A stretch of DNA of 64,000 bases from Pelomonas nitida. Its GTDB lineage: Bacteria > Pseudomonadota > Gammaproteobacteria > Burkholderiales > Burkholderiaceae_C. Where the stretch lies: assembly GCF_043555975.1 (NCBI RefSeq), contig NZ_JBIGIA010000007.1:186001-250000 (forward strand), in the 5' to 3' direction. Each line of letters starts with the position of its first letter. Positions within the stretch are counted from its first letter, which is position 1. The translations under genes and the position numbers were made by a program. The notes under the pieces were generated by a model. That model saw only the letters and a list, made by a program, of their open reading frames with translations. It did no database searches and was not told where the DNA came from. This document shows, one piece after another, positions 46,820 through 55,531 of this stretch.

Positions 46820-48238
46820 ATGAACTTCATCAAACCTGACCTCCACAGCCGCCGCGCCTTTTTGCGCCGCACGGCCCAGCTGGGCCTGGCAGGCACCGCC
46901 ACGCCTTTCGCCCTGAACCTTGCCGCCATCGGCGAGGCAGCCGCCTTCACCGCCACCGACTACAAGGCGCTGGTGTGCGTGTTCCTGTATGGCGGCAACG
47001 ATTACGCCAACACCGTCATCACCTATGACGACGACAGCTACAAAAAATACGCTGCCATCCGCACCAGCATCGCCGAAAAGAAAGCCGATCTGGCAGCCAC
47101 CTTGCTCAGCCCAACCACCGCCCTGCCTGGCGGCCGCCAATATGCGCTGCACCCCGCCATGACCGGTATGGCGGGCCTCTTCAATGCCGGCAAGGCTGCC
47201 GTGCAGCTGAACGTGGGGCCGCTCGTCGCGCCGCTGACGCGCGCGCAATACAGCAGCGGCGACCGACTGAAATACCCGCTTCCGCCCAAGCTGTTCTCGC
47301 ACAACGACCAGCAATCGGTGTGGCAATCCGACTCAGCCGAAGGCTCGACCGTGGGTTGGGGCGGCCACATGGGCGACCTGGCCATGTCCTCCAATACCAC
47401 CTCGCAATTCACCTGCATGTCGCTTGGCGGGGGCGTTTTCATGTCAGGGGAAACAGCCCTGGATTACCGCGTCAGCACCGCCGGTGCGGTCCGTATCGAG
47501 CCCATTGGCGCTTCGACCCTCTATCGCTCATCGGCTGTGCGCAATGCACTCGCTTCGCTTATTCAAGAGTCCAGGACCCATGTGCTGGAGAACGAATACA
47601 ACCGAGTGACCAAGCGTTCCGTGGAATCCGCGGAGGTCATCTCCGCCGCCCTGGCGAACGCGACGCTGACGACAGCCTTTGCCGGCGACGGACTGTCCGC
47701 ACAGCTCCAGACGGTGGCGCGCCTCATCAAGGCGCGCAGCGCGCTGGGCGTCAAGCGGCAGGTGTTCCTGGTCACATTGGGCGGGTTCGACGTGCACGAC
47801 GGCCTCATGACCAGACAGCCTGCGCTGCTCACCAAAGTGAGCGCGGCCATGACGGCCTTCTACAACGCCACTGTCGAGATGGGCATCGCCGAGCAGGTCA
47901 CCGCGTTCACCGCCTCCGACTTCGGCCGCACCCTGACCTCGAACGGGGACGGCTCGGATCACGGCTGGGGCGGCCACCATTTCGTGGTGGGCGGCGCGGT
48001 CAACGGCAAGGCCTTTTACGGCAAGGCCCCCCCCGTCAGCGTGACCAACACCAGCGCCGCCGAGGACCAGTGGCACGTGGGCGCCGGCCGCCTGCTGCCC
48101 AGCACCTCGGTCGACCAGTACGCGGCCACCCTGGCGAAATGGTTTGGCGTGAGCGCCAGCGAACTGCCGGCCGTGCTGCCCAACTTGGGCAACTTTGGCA
48201 ACGCCGACTACCCCACCGACCTTGGGTTCATGGCATAG
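46820..48238 (+). CDS. DUF1501 family protein, Tat-exported
   Basis: The 472-residue protein begins MNFIKPDLHSRRAFLRRTAQ, a twin-arginine export signal (SRRAFLRR) followed by a hydrophobic stretch. The sulfatase-like DUF1501 domain has FLYGGNDYANTVITYDDDSY near the start, VTLGGFDVHDG in the middle and SDFGRTLTSNGDGSDHGWGG, which holds the conserved metal-ligand-like Asp/His residues. It forms an operon with the DUF1800 gene. GAAGAGAG precedes the ATG. Confidence 0.88.
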   Translation: MNFIKPDLHSRRAFLRRTAQLGLAGTATPFALNLAAIGEAAAFTATDYKALVCVFLYGGNDYANTVITYDDDSYKKYAAIRTSIAEKKADLAATLLSPTTALPGGRQYALHPAMTGMAGLFNAGKAAVQLNVGPLVAPLTRAQYSSGDRLKYPLPPKLFSHNDQQSVWQSDSAEGSTVGWGGHMGDLAMSSNTTSQFTCMSLGGGVFMSGETALDYRVSTAGAVRIEPIGASTLYRSSAVRNALASLIQESRTHVLENEYNRVTKRSVESAEVISAALANATLTTAFAGDGLSAQLQTVARLIKARSALGVKRQVFLVTLGGFDVHDGLMTRQPALLTKVSAAMTAFYNATVEMGIAEQVTAFTASDFGRTLTSNGDGSDHGWGGHHFVVGGAVNGKAFYGKAPPVSVTNTSAAEDQWHVGAGRLLPSTSVDQYAATLAKWFGVSASELPAVLPNLGNFGNADYPTDLGFMA

Positions 48239-48282
48239 GTGCAAATGCTCACCCGTGAGCCAATCTCGTCACGTGGCAAACA

Positions 48283-48399
48283 CGGGCCCGTGCCTGCCTA
48301 CCGCGGCACATCGGCCAGCAGCGCCGGCAGGTCAGGCGCGTCGCGGGGTTCGAACGGATAGCCCCGAGCCCGGGCCAGGGAGACTCAGAGGTTGTCCAT
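48283..48399 (-). pseudogene. Fragment of an osmC 5' end
   Basis: From the ATG at 48399-48397 the minus strand resembles the start of the osmC gene at 44648. The DNA of both reads alike through GGTTGTCCATG, GAGACT/GAGACG and CGGCCAGCAGC, as does about 20 bases upstream of each ATG. Codon 5 is TGA and a later codon is TAG, and homology ends after about 115 bases. The fragment and the intact gene are in direct orientation on either side of the DUF1800-DUF1501 pair. Confidence 0.7.
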
Positions 48400-48538
48400 G
48401 GGGCCTCGGAGGAAGAGGGGCCCGAACGGCCGGCACCGTACGGCTTGCTCACCTCACCCGTGCTCGGCTGCACATTCAGCCTGCCAGCCCCGCCGAGCCT
48501 CAGCGCCGGCACGCCACCGCGGCCGGCTCGGCCACCCT

Positions 48539-48700
48539 TCAGTCGTCTGCCGCAGCTGCGCCCGCCTCGGCCAGCCGCCGCTCCACCCGCGCAATCAGCT
48601 GACTGACCCGCGCCACCGTCAGCCCCAGCTCGGCCGCCATGGCCGTCATCGTCAGCCCGCTCTCGGTGTAGCCGCGGTGCACGTCACCGGAAACGCCAGG
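48539..48700 (-). pseudogene. Helix-turn-helix C-terminal fragment, likely transposase relic
   Basis: An open stretch ends at TGA 48541-48539. It contains YTESGLTMTAMAAELGLTVA followed by RVSQLIARVERRLAEAG. This is the C-terminal helix-turn-helix style of REP-associated tyrosine (IS200-like) transposases in betaproteobacteria. No start codon or catalytic HUH/Tyr region remains upstream, so only a remnant is claimed. The assignment is tentative. Confidence 0.4.
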
Positions 48701-48733
48701 CGTGGTTGCGGCTCGGGTTTCGGTGCGCGGCCG

Positions 48734-49039
48734 TCAATCCGCTGCGTCGTCGGCGCAGAACCTGCCCCGCAAGGCCTCGGCGAATTCGGCAGAGGCGCTG
48801 AAGGTCAACGTCACGGTGGTCCATCCGCCGGGTTCCGGCTGCACCAGCAACTCGTGGTCCCAGGCATGGCCGTCTTCCACGGGCCCCTGGCGGCTGCCGA
48901 ATTCGGCCTGCGCCCAGGCCAGCACCTGCGAGACCTCGGCCATCACCGCCGCATGCTCGGCCTCGCGCGTGGAGGCCATGGCTTCCAGCGTCAGGATGTC
49001 GTCGGTGCTGTCGGTCGCGTCAAAGATCAGGTAGCGCAT
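48734..49039 (-). CDS. Hypothetical protein, 101 residues
   Basis: The product starts MRYLIFDATDSTDDILTLEA and ends LRGRFCADDAAD. It is acidic and predicted to be a small alpha/beta protein without a signal peptide. The start was chosen at the ATG 49039 because the longer frame upstream is of low-complexity Arg-rich character. I do not recognise the family. It follows the HD-hydrolase gene on the same strand, 53 bases away. Confidence 0.65.
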   Translation of the reverse strand: MRYLIFDATDSTDDILTLEAMASTREAEHAAVMAEVSQVLAWAQAEFGSRQGPVEDGHAWDHELLVQPEPGGWTTVTLTFSASAEFAEALRGRFCADDAAD

Positions 49040-49092
49040 GGCCGCAGTGTCGGTGCGAATGCCAAGGGCCCGGCCGAGCGGGCGTCGTCGCG

Positions 49093-49710
49093 TCAACCCT
49101 GCGCTGCGATGGCCTGCTGCAGGTTGGCCCGGGCGGCGGCCTCGAAGCGCGCCTGCAGGGCCTGCGTGCCGAACAGCACGGGCCGCGCGAGAAAGCCGGC
49201 CAGGATGGCGCCTCGCTTCTCGGCAAACACGGTCGGCGGCACGAAGCTGTATTCGGCGCGGATCTGCCCCTCGTATTCCGCAAAGCGCGCTGGCGCCGCG
49301 CCCAGAATGGCGAGGTCCACGTCCACCAGCAACTGCTCATCGGACGTGGCCGGCGCAACGCTGTGTCGCGTGGCCAGCACCAACGTGGCCACGCGGTCAG
49401 CCACCTCAGGGGCCGCACCGCCGTCGAGCAAGGCGGTGCGCGCCCAAGCCGCACTGGCGGCCTCGTTGTCGTGGCGGTGAACGTCGTAGACGGCATCGTG
49501 GAACCACAGCGCCAGCTCGACCTCAGCAGGCCGCTGCGCCAACAGGCGGTGCTCATCGAACAGCGCCAGGCATTCAGCAAGATGCTGCCGCGTGTGATAC
49601 GCGCGGTGCGGCTCGGCATAACGCGCCAGCAGCTCGGCATGCAAGCCATCGCCGGGGGCAGCGCCGAGCGCCTGCCAGGCGGCTCGCCAAGGGACGATGC
49701 CAAGGCTCAT
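49093..49710 (-). CDS. Predicted metal-dependent HD phosphohydrolase
   Basis: The 205-residue protein has the HD-family pattern YHTRQHLAECLALFDEHRLL and LALWFHDAVYDVHRHDNEAA, then an Asp in LLVDVDLAILG. This matches the predicted metal-dependent HD-superfamily phosphohydrolases (roughly 200 residues). The substrate is unknown. Its ATG overlaps the stop of the VOC gene upstream (ATGA), so the two are coupled. Confidence 0.8.
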   Translation of the reverse strand: MSLGIVPWRAAWQALGAAPGDGLHAELLARYAEPHRAYHTRQHLAECLALFDEHRLLAQRPAEVELALWFHDAVYDVHRHDNEAASAAWARTALLDGGAAPEVADRVATLVLATRHSVAPATSDEQLLVDVDLAILGAAPARFAEYEGQIRAEYSFVPPTVFAEKRGAILAGFLARPVLFGTQALQARFEAAARANLQQAIAAQG

Positions 49711-50072
49711 GGCGTGGGCTGCCCGAACATCATGCGATGGCCATCCAGCGTGCGGATGCCGAACTCCCGCATGCCCCAGGGCTCGTCGCGCAGCGGCTTG
49801 ATGAATGACACGCCACGTGCCTGCCACTCGGCGTACAGCGCGTCGATGGCCTCGACCTGCACATACGCGAAATAGCCGTGGTCGCCCAGTTGCGCAGGCG
49901 CCAAGGCATCGGGGCAGGCGCCGGCCATGATGACGCAGGCGTCGCGCTCCAGCCAGCACCAGCCCGGGTCGCCCAGGTCGTGCACGGTGAAGCCCAGCAC
50001 ATCGCGATACCAGGCGGCCGACCGCGCCAGGTCGGGCACGGCGATGACGTAACGCGGATGAGTCAGCGGCAT
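49707..50072 (-). CDS. VOC (glyoxalase/bleomycin resistance) family protein
   Basis: The 121-residue product begins MPLTHPRYVIAVPDLARSAA and has AWYRDVLGFTVHDLGDPGWC, then YFAYVQVEAIDALYAEWQAR and PWGMREFGIRTLDGHRMMFG. This is the paired beta-alpha-beta-beta-beta fold of single-domain VOC proteins. Conserved metal positions (His/Glu) are only partly recognisable. An alternative ATG at 50093 adds seven residues. The enzyme activity is undefined. Confidence 0.8.
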   Translation of the reverse strand: MPLTHPRYVIAVPDLARSAAWYRDVLGFTVHDLGDPGWCWLERDACVIMAGACPDALAPAQLGDHGYFAYVQVEAIDALYAEWQARGVSFIKPLRDEPWGMREFGIRTLDGHRMMFGQPTP

Positions 50073-50115
50073 GGGCGAAGGCACGCGCAGCATCGCGCCG
50101 GGATTCGGCAGCCCG

Positions 50116-50610
50116 TCATGCGAGCAAGGTGTCCAGCTCGGACCACAACGGCTCGCACAGGTCTTGCCGATGGGCCGCGCGCCGGAAGGCGCCGTGCTCG
50201 CCGCGATAGACGCCAAGGAGGCGCGTATTGCCGTCTCGCACGCATGCCCTCACATTGGCCAGGCGATCGGCCGCCTTCACCACCAGCGCGCTCTCCAGCA
50301 CCCCGCAGACCTGCGCCAGCTTCGCATAGGTGCGGGCCTTGCGTTCCTGTCGATTCGCACCGGGCTGGTCGGTCAGCAAGGCAACGCAGGCGGCCACGTG
50401 AGCCCCGAACCGGCTCTCGATGTCGTCCAGCGTGGCCTGCGTGTCCTCGACCGTGTCATGCAGGTAGGCGGCCACAACCGCCGATTCGCCAAAGGGCCGC
50501 GCAATCTCGGCCACGGCATCCAGATGATGTGCATACGGATGCTCGCCGTACCGTTGCGCCCCATGGGCAGCCACGGCGAACGCGCGCGCTTGATCTTCAG
50601 CGGAAGTCAT
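50116..50610 (-). CDS. HD domain protein of the (p)ppGpp hydrolase (Mesh1/SpoT) type
   Basis: The 164-residue protein has ARAFAVAAHGAQRYGEHPYA, then VVAAYLHDTVEDTQATLDDI and VKAADRLANVRACVRDGN. These are the H...HD...D metal-binding residues of SpoT-like hydrolases and small Mesh1-type enzymes. There is no synthetase, TGS or ACT domain. It may hydrolyse (p)ppGpp or NADPH, as characterised members do; the sequence alone cannot settle the substrate. Confidence 0.8.
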   Translation of the reverse strand: MTSAEDQARAFAVAAHGAQRYGEHPYAHHLDAVAEIARPFGESAVVAAYLHDTVEDTQATLDDIESRFGAHVAACVALLTDQPGANRQERKARTYAKLAQVCGVLESALVVKAADRLANVRACVRDGNTRLLGVYRGEHGAFRRAAHRQDLCEPLWSELDTLLA

Positions 50611-50713
50611 GGGCCCAAAGTATCAGACGTCGGGTCACCGCGTCGAGCCGCGGGCAAGCGGACGGCGCTGGGCGCTCGCCCGAAGCCTGGCCCGCATCCC
50701 ACGACACGCCCCG

Positions 50714-51727
50714 TCACTCGGCCGCCACGGCCTCGCCGTCGGCATGCCGGTCGGGCTCCGTGGTGCTGAGGATCTCGTGCAGCACCGCCGTGGCGTAATT
50801 GCCGGCCGGCAGGTCGAACGTGAGCACCAGTTGGTCGGCTTGGGGCCATTCCCAGGTCATGCCCGCAGGGCTCGCCACCAGCGCGCGGCGGTCCTGCTCC
50901 AGGCCGGCGTGTTCCATGCCGTTGCACAGCGTGGCGTGGCGTTCGGCCACACCGTTTTCCAGGGCCTTGGCGTCGTCGGTGGTGCTCACGCGGCCCCGGC
51001 CCCAGAGTGGCCCCGTGGGCAGGCCCGCAGAGTCCATCACGTCGCCGGGCAATGCCTGGCCCCAGAGGCCTTGCTGGATGCGCAGCGCCAGCACCTCGTT
51101 GAAGACGAAGGAGCGCACCGCCGACAGGTAGATGCCCTTCTTCTTCGGGTTGCGCACGCGGATCTCGCGGGCCAGCATCGCGCGGCCCTGCTCGACGTTG
51201 CCGCCGTCGAAGCCGAAGCGCTGGGCGCCGAAGTAGTTGGGCACGCCCTTCGCGGCGATGGCCTGGAGGTTGGCCTCGATGGCCGCACGCTCGCCCACCA
51301 CGTCACGCAGCACGATGCGGAACCGGTTGCCCTGCAGGTCACCGGGGCGCAGCTTCTTCACGTGACGGCTCTGGCCCAGCACCTTGAACTCCGGGTGCTG
51401 CAGCGTGGTCAGGTCGGGCGTCTCGCCCTTGGGCAGGTAGATGCTGAACCACTGGCGCGTGACGGCGTAGCGGTCCTTGAGGCCGGCATAGCCCACGTCG
51501 CCGGCCGGCACACCGGCGGCATCGGCCAGCTGTTGCGCGACAAAGGCGGTGTTGGCCCCGTTCTTCTCGACGTCCAGCCAGACGTGTTCGCCCGCGCCGG
51601 AAGGGAGCTGCAGCGGCAGCTCGGTGACGACGAAGTCTTCGTTGGAGGCTTTCAGCGTGGCAGTGGCGCCGCTGGCCGAGTAGGCGTTGGGCCACAGCGG
51701 CAGGGTCAGGTATTGAGCGTCGGTCAT
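50714..51727 (-). CDS. truD: tRNA pseudouridine(13) synthase TruD
   Basis: TruD makes pseudouridine 13 in tRNA-Glu. The 337-residue protein has NEDFVVTELPLQLPSGAGEH near the start and the catalytic AGLKDRYAVTRQ with Asp 85. The family-typical NYFGAQRFGFDGGNVEQGRA follows. The length is standard. The ATG at 51727 was chosen because the longer upstream frame is Arg/Pro-rich and not conserved. Confidence 0.93.
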   Translation of the reverse strand: MTDAQYLTLPLWPNAYSASGATATLKASNEDFVVTELPLQLPSGAGEHVWLDVEKNGANTAFVAQQLADAAGVPAGDVGYAGLKDRYAVTRQWFSIYLPKGETPDLTTLQHPEFKVLGQSRHVKKLRPGDLQGNRFRIVLRDVVGERAAIEANLQAIAAKGVPNYFGAQRFGFDGGNVEQGRAMLAREIRVRNPKKKGIYLSAVRSFVFNEVLALRIQQGLWGQALPGDVMDSAGLPTGPLWGRGRVSTTDDAKALENGVAERHATLCNGMEHAGLEQDRRALVASPAGMTWEWPQADQLVLTFDLPAGNYATAVLHEILSTTEPDRHADGEAVAAE

Positions 51728-51922
51728 GGGCGTTTCGCGGGCCACGGCCCGGCGCGGCAGGGCGCGGAGCAGTGGCCGATGGCGGGATGGGAAGCGGCGG
51801 TCGTCACCGCCCGGAGCCTGGCGCGTGGACATGGCGGCCGGCGGCGTCCCTGCTCCTTCTGCTTCCCTGGATCGTTCGGCATCGTACGTCCCCGCCGTGG
51901 CCGGCCCGCGCGGGCGCGACAC

Positions 51923-53593
51923 TCACCGTTGCCCGCGTTCCTGCAGCACCCGCCACATGATCTTGCCCGAGCCACTCTTGGGCAGCGTGTCCGCAAACTC
52001 GATGCGCACGGGCACCTTGTAGGCCGCCATGTGGCCGCGGCACCAGTCGCGCAGTGCGTCGTCGGTCAGCGCCTCGTGCCCGGCCCGCTTCACGACGAAG
52101 GCCTTGACCGTCTCGCCGCGGTAGTCGTCGGGCGCGGCGACGACGCAGGCCTCGGCCACGCCGGGGTGGCCGTGCATGAGGTTCTCGACCTCGGCCGGCC
52201 AGACCTTGAAGCCGCTCGCATTGATCATGCGCTTGAGGCGGTCGGTCATGAAGAAGTAGCCGTCGGCGTCGACATAGCCGATGTCGCCCGTGCGGAAGAA
52301 GCGCCGGCCGTCGAACTCGACGAAGGCCTCGGCCGTGGCCTCGGGCTGGCGCCAGTAACCGTCGAAGACCATGGGGCCATGTACGATGATCTCGCCGGCC
52401 TCGCCGACGGGCAGCTCGCGCAGCGTGGCGGGGTCCACGACGCGGGCGTCGCAGCTCACGTAGGGCACGCCCAGGCATTGCTGCTTGGGCGCGTCGTGCG
52501 GGTTGCTGTGGCTGGGCGCGGCGGTTTCGGTCAGCCCGTAGCCTTCGGCGTAGCGCAGCCCCCACCGCTGGCGCAACCGCTCGGCGATGGGCTGCGGCAT
52601 GGCCGCGCCGCCACCGCCGATGTAGACGAGGCTGCTGAGGTCGAAGCTGTCCACCTGCGGGCTGGCCAGCAGGTCGATGACCATGGTGGGGATGTTGGTC
52701 CAGCGCGTGATGCGGTGCTGCGCGATGAGCCGCGCCGCGTAGTCACGCTGCCAGCGCGGCATGAGCACGAGGCAGGCGCCGCTGGCCAGCGTGCCGTGCA
52801 TGACGACCACCATGCCGGTGATGTGGAACATGGGCACGACGCCCAGCACCACGTCTTCCTGGCAGAGGTTGGCCCACAGCTGGCCGGCAAAGACGTTGTG
52901 CTGCAGGCTGCGGTGCCGGTGCATGCAGCCCTTGGGGTTGCCCGTGGTGCCACTGGTGTAGGCCAGCAGCGCGAGGTCGGCGGCGCTGACGTCGGTGGCC
53001 GGGGGCGGGGCCGTGCAGGCAAGCGCCTCGGCCCATGGCGTAGCGCCGTCCGGCAGCGCGACGTCGGCCTGCAGCCAGTCGGCCCAGCCTGCCGGCAGGT
53101 CCCGCAGCGTCTCGCCGTCGACGCGGCCCGCGGGCAGCACCTCGACCAGGCGCGTGACGAGCAGGCTGCTGGCCGGCATGCCGGCGGCCTGCCATTCGGC
53201 GGCGAGGTCGGCGCTGGTGATGGCCAGCCGCGCGCCGCTGTCGCCGATGAGGTGCTGCAGCTCCGCTGCCTTGTTCATCGGGTTGACCGGCACGATGACG
53301 GCGTTGGCGCTGTGGATGGCGTAGTGCGCGATCACCAGCTGCGGGCAGTTCTGCAGCCCCACGAGCAAGCGGTCGCCCCGGCGCACGCCGCGCTGTGCCA
53401 GCCACGCGGCCAGGCGCGCGACCTGCCCGGCCAACTCGGCGTACGTGATGGCATGGCCCAGGAAGCGCAGCGCCGGGCGGTCGGGGTAGCGACGGGCGTT
53501 GACGAGCAGGTTGTCGGGCAGCGCCGTGGCGGGCGGCGTGATGGCGTGCGGCAGGCGGGCGGGCCAGAACGCGTGGTGCGCGCGAGTGCTCAT
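51923..53593 (-). CDS. Long-chain acyl-CoA synthetase family protein (AMP-forming)
   Basis: The 556-residue enzyme activates a carboxylic acid as an acyl-adenylate and then a CoA thioester. The P-loop LLAYTSGTTGNPKGCMHRHR, the acetyl/acyl-adenylate region YGLTETAAPSHSNPHD and the C-terminal GSGKIMWRVLQERGQR are intact. The hinge region DRLKRMINASGFKVWPAEVE is also present. The chain is of the FadD-like length. It overlaps the EamA gene upstream (ATGA), so both are likely co-transcribed. The substrate is not predictable. Confidence 0.9.
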   Translation of the reverse strand: MSTRAHHAFWPARLPHAITPPATALPDNLLVNARRYPDRPALRFLGHAITYAELAGQVARLAAWLAQRGVRRGDRLLVGLQNCPQLVIAHYAIHSANAVIVPVNPMNKAAELQHLIGDSGARLAITSADLAAEWQAAGMPASSLLVTRLVEVLPAGRVDGETLRDLPAGWADWLQADVALPDGATPWAEALACTAPPPATDVSAADLALLAYTSGTTGNPKGCMHRHRSLQHNVFAGQLWANLCQEDVVLGVVPMFHITGMVVVMHGTLASGACLVLMPRWQRDYAARLIAQHRITRWTNIPTMVIDLLASPQVDSFDLSSLVYIGGGGAAMPQPIAERLRQRWGLRYAEGYGLTETAAPSHSNPHDAPKQQCLGVPYVSCDARVVDPATLRELPVGEAGEIIVHGPMVFDGYWRQPEATAEAFVEFDGRRFFRTGDIGYVDADGYFFMTDRLKRMINASGFKVWPAEVENLMHGHPGVAEACVVAAPDDYRGETVKAFVVKRAGHEALTDDALRDWCRGHMAAYKVPVRIEFADTLPKSGSGKIMWRVLQERGQR

Positions 53594-54471
53594 GCGGCGG
53601 TCTCCTGTTTTTTGGCGACGACAAGGTAGACGCCCAGCAGCGTCACGCCCATGCCGGCGATGGCTTGTGGGCCCAGTGTCTCGCCGAACAGCAGCCAGGC
53701 CATCAGTGCAGTGACCGATGGCACCAAGTACATGGTGCTGGTGACGGCCGTCACGCGGCCGTGGCGCAGCATGTAGAACATCAGGCTGATGCCGCCGGCC
53801 GTCAGCACGAGGATGCTCCAGGCCATGGCGACGACGACGTCGCGGTGCCAGTCGATGCGCATGGGCTCCACGAGCGCCGCCACGGGCAGCGTGACCGCCA
53901 GCGCGGCGCTGAACTGCACGACCTGGCCCGTGCGCAGGTCAAAGCGCGGCACGAAGCGCTTCTGATAGAGCGTGCCGCCGGTGATGGCCAGCAGCGCCAT
54001 CAGGCATAGCGCCAGCGGCAGGCCGAAACCCGCGGCCAGCGTCAGCTTGTGCCAGATGACCAGCACCACACCTGCAAGGCCCAGCGCCACGCCCAGCCAC
54101 TGGCGCGGCGCGACGCGCTCGCCGATCAGCGGCGCGGCCGCGGCCACGAGCACCGGCTGCAGGTTGACGATGAGGGCCGCCGTGCCCGCCGGCAGGCCGC
54201 GGCGGATGGACACCCACACGCCGGCCAGATAGAGCGCCTGGATGCCGACGCCGGCCACCGCCAGGTGCAGGGCCTCGCGCCGCGACGGCCACGGCGCGCT
54301 TGCAGCCAAGGCCAGCACGAGCATCAGGGCGACGACGCCGGCATAACGCCAGCACAGGAAGGTCAGCGGGTCGGCATGCGGCGCGGCCAGCTTGGCGACG
54401 ATGTAGCCGGTGGCCCAGATGAAGATGAACAGCGGCGGCGCGAGGCGGTCGAGGAAGGAAGGCAGCGGCAT
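53590..54471 (-). CDS. EamA/DMT family membrane transporter
   Basis: The 293-residue protein has ten predicted membrane helices in two repeats of the EamA type. The first starts LAPPLFIFIWATGYIVAKLA and the second LALCLMALLAITGGTLYQKR. The C-terminal repeat ends LLFGETLGPQAIAGMGVTLL. The family moves small metabolites or amino acids. The ATG at 54471 was chosen over an upstream ATG without family similarity. It overlaps the ligase gene by four bases. Confidence 0.88.
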   Translation of the reverse strand: MPLPSFLDRLAPPLFIFIWATGYIVAKLAAPHADPLTFLCWRYAGVVALMLVLALAASAPWPSRREALHLAVAGVGIQALYLAGVWVSIRRGLPAGTAALIVNLQPVLVAAAAPLIGERVAPRQWLGVALGLAGVVLVIWHKLTLAAGFGLPLALCLMALLAITGGTLYQKRFVPRFDLRTGQVVQFSAALAVTLPVAALVEPMRIDWHRDVVVAMAWSILVLTAGGISLMFYMLRHGRVTAVTSTMYLVPSVTALMAWLLFGETLGPQAIAGMGVTLLGVYLVVAKKQETAA

Positions 54472-54514
54472 GAGGCGGCCATCATGCCCAAATCCACGCC
54501 AGCGCAACGGCCGA

Positions 54515-54754
54515 TCAGCCGCGCGCCGGTGCGGTGGCGGGTGGTGCGGCCCCTGCGTCAGCGGCCATCACCTCGCGCAGACAGCGCAGGCACAGGCAGC
54601 GGTCGGGGTAGCGGGCGGCCAGGTCGGCACGCAAGGCCTCGCTGAGCCGGATGTCGAAGCAGTCGCAGTGACCGGCCTCGGCACCGCACGCAAAGCCGCC
54701 GCCACAGCGCGGGCAGGTGGCGTCGATGAGGGGGCCGTTGCGCGCTGCGTTCAT
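54515..54754 (-). CDS. Cysteine-rich CWC family protein
   Basis: The 79-residue product MNAARNGPLIDATCPRCGGG... has CPRCGGGFACGAEAGHCDCF and RCLCLRCLREVM, a pattern of paired cysteines fitting the cysteine-rich CWC family (likely zinc-binding, function unknown). The start overlaps the stop of the gene upstream (ATGA), suggesting coupling. Confidence 0.8.
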   Translation of the reverse strand: MNAARNGPLIDATCPRCGGGFACGAEAGHCDCFDIRLSEALRADLAARYPDRCLCLRCLREVMAADAGAAPPATAPARG

Positions 54755-55446
54755 AGCGGCGATTGTGGATGGTCGTCCGGCGGCGCCAGCGGCGTGGCGC
54801 GGGCCAGCGCCATCCAGGTGGCGAAGTCGGGCTTGTGGGCCCGCTTCGGCGCCGGGCGGGCCAGTTCCAAATGCGTGGCATGGCCCAGGAGCACGCCGTA
54901 ATCGGGCGGAATCTCGTCGGGCTCGGCGATGCCGGCCTTGATGACGAACCAGCACTGGCCGCACAGCGCGCGGTAGGCGGCCGACTTGTCGGGGCGGCGC
55001 AGCTCGCCTAACAGGTCGGCACGGCTGACCTTGATCTCGTGGATGGCCGGCTCGAGGTAGTCCTCCACCGTGGAGTGGCGGATGGAGTAGACGTCGGGCA
55101 TCGCGTTGACCCAGCGCGTGCCGCCACTGTCGTCGTCCCGCGGCAAGCCAGCCCGCAGGCTCAGGCCGCGCCAGGCGATGCGGCCGGCGCGCTGCATCTC
55201 GATGGCCACGCGTTCGACGAGCTGCTCGTGCGCGTCCCGCGCCGCACGGTTGCGCACCAGCGAATCGGCGATCAGCGCCACGCCCGCGTCGGTGACGCGC
55301 AGCCGCTCGCGGCCATCGGCCTCGGCCAGGCGCTCCACCCAGCCAGCGGCCAGCAGCTCGATCTCCACCAGATCCTGGCTGGGCCAGCCCGCACTGCGCC
55401 ACAGCTGGCGCAGGCGCTGCAGGTGGAGGCGGGTGGGGGTGGGCAT
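54751..55446 (-). CDS. Winged-helix plus PD-(D/E)XK-like protein, function unknown
   Basis: The 231-residue product begins with a winged-helix-like part (RLRQLWRSAGWPSQDLVEIE, LRVTDAGVALIADSLVR). The C-terminal part has MPDVYSIRHSTVEDYLEPAI then HEIKVSRADLLGELRRPDKS. This gives the D...ExK triad of a PD-(D/E)XK nuclease fold. It resembles the MmcB-type predicted DNA-repair nucleases, but I cannot confirm this. It overlaps the CWC gene. Confidence 0.6.
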   Translation of the reverse strand: MPTPTRLHLQRLRQLWRSAGWPSQDLVEIELLAAGWVERLAEADGRERLRVTDAGVALIADSLVRNRAARDAHEQLVERVAIEMQRAGRIAWRGLSLRAGLPRDDDSGGTRWVNAMPDVYSIRHSTVEDYLEPAIHEIKVSRADLLGELRRPDKSAAYRALCGQCWFVIKAGIAEPDEIPPDYGVLLGHATHLELARPAPKRAHKPDFATWMALARATPLAPPDDHPQSPL

Positions 55447-55472
55447 GGTGAGATTCTCGGGCGCCAGAATTG

Positions 55473-55507
55473 AAAAGCCCCTCGGGCCGGGGCGGCGCGA
55501 GGGGCTT
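55473..55507 (-). terminator. Terminator after the DUF4397 lipoprotein gene
   Basis: On the minus strand AAGCCCCTCG and CGAGGGGCTT form a 10-bp stem with a GC-rich loop, followed by TTTTC. It lies directly downstream of the leftward lipoprotein gene. Confidence 0.75.
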
Positions 55508-55531
55508 GAGAAGTCTTGCCTGGACAGGTGA

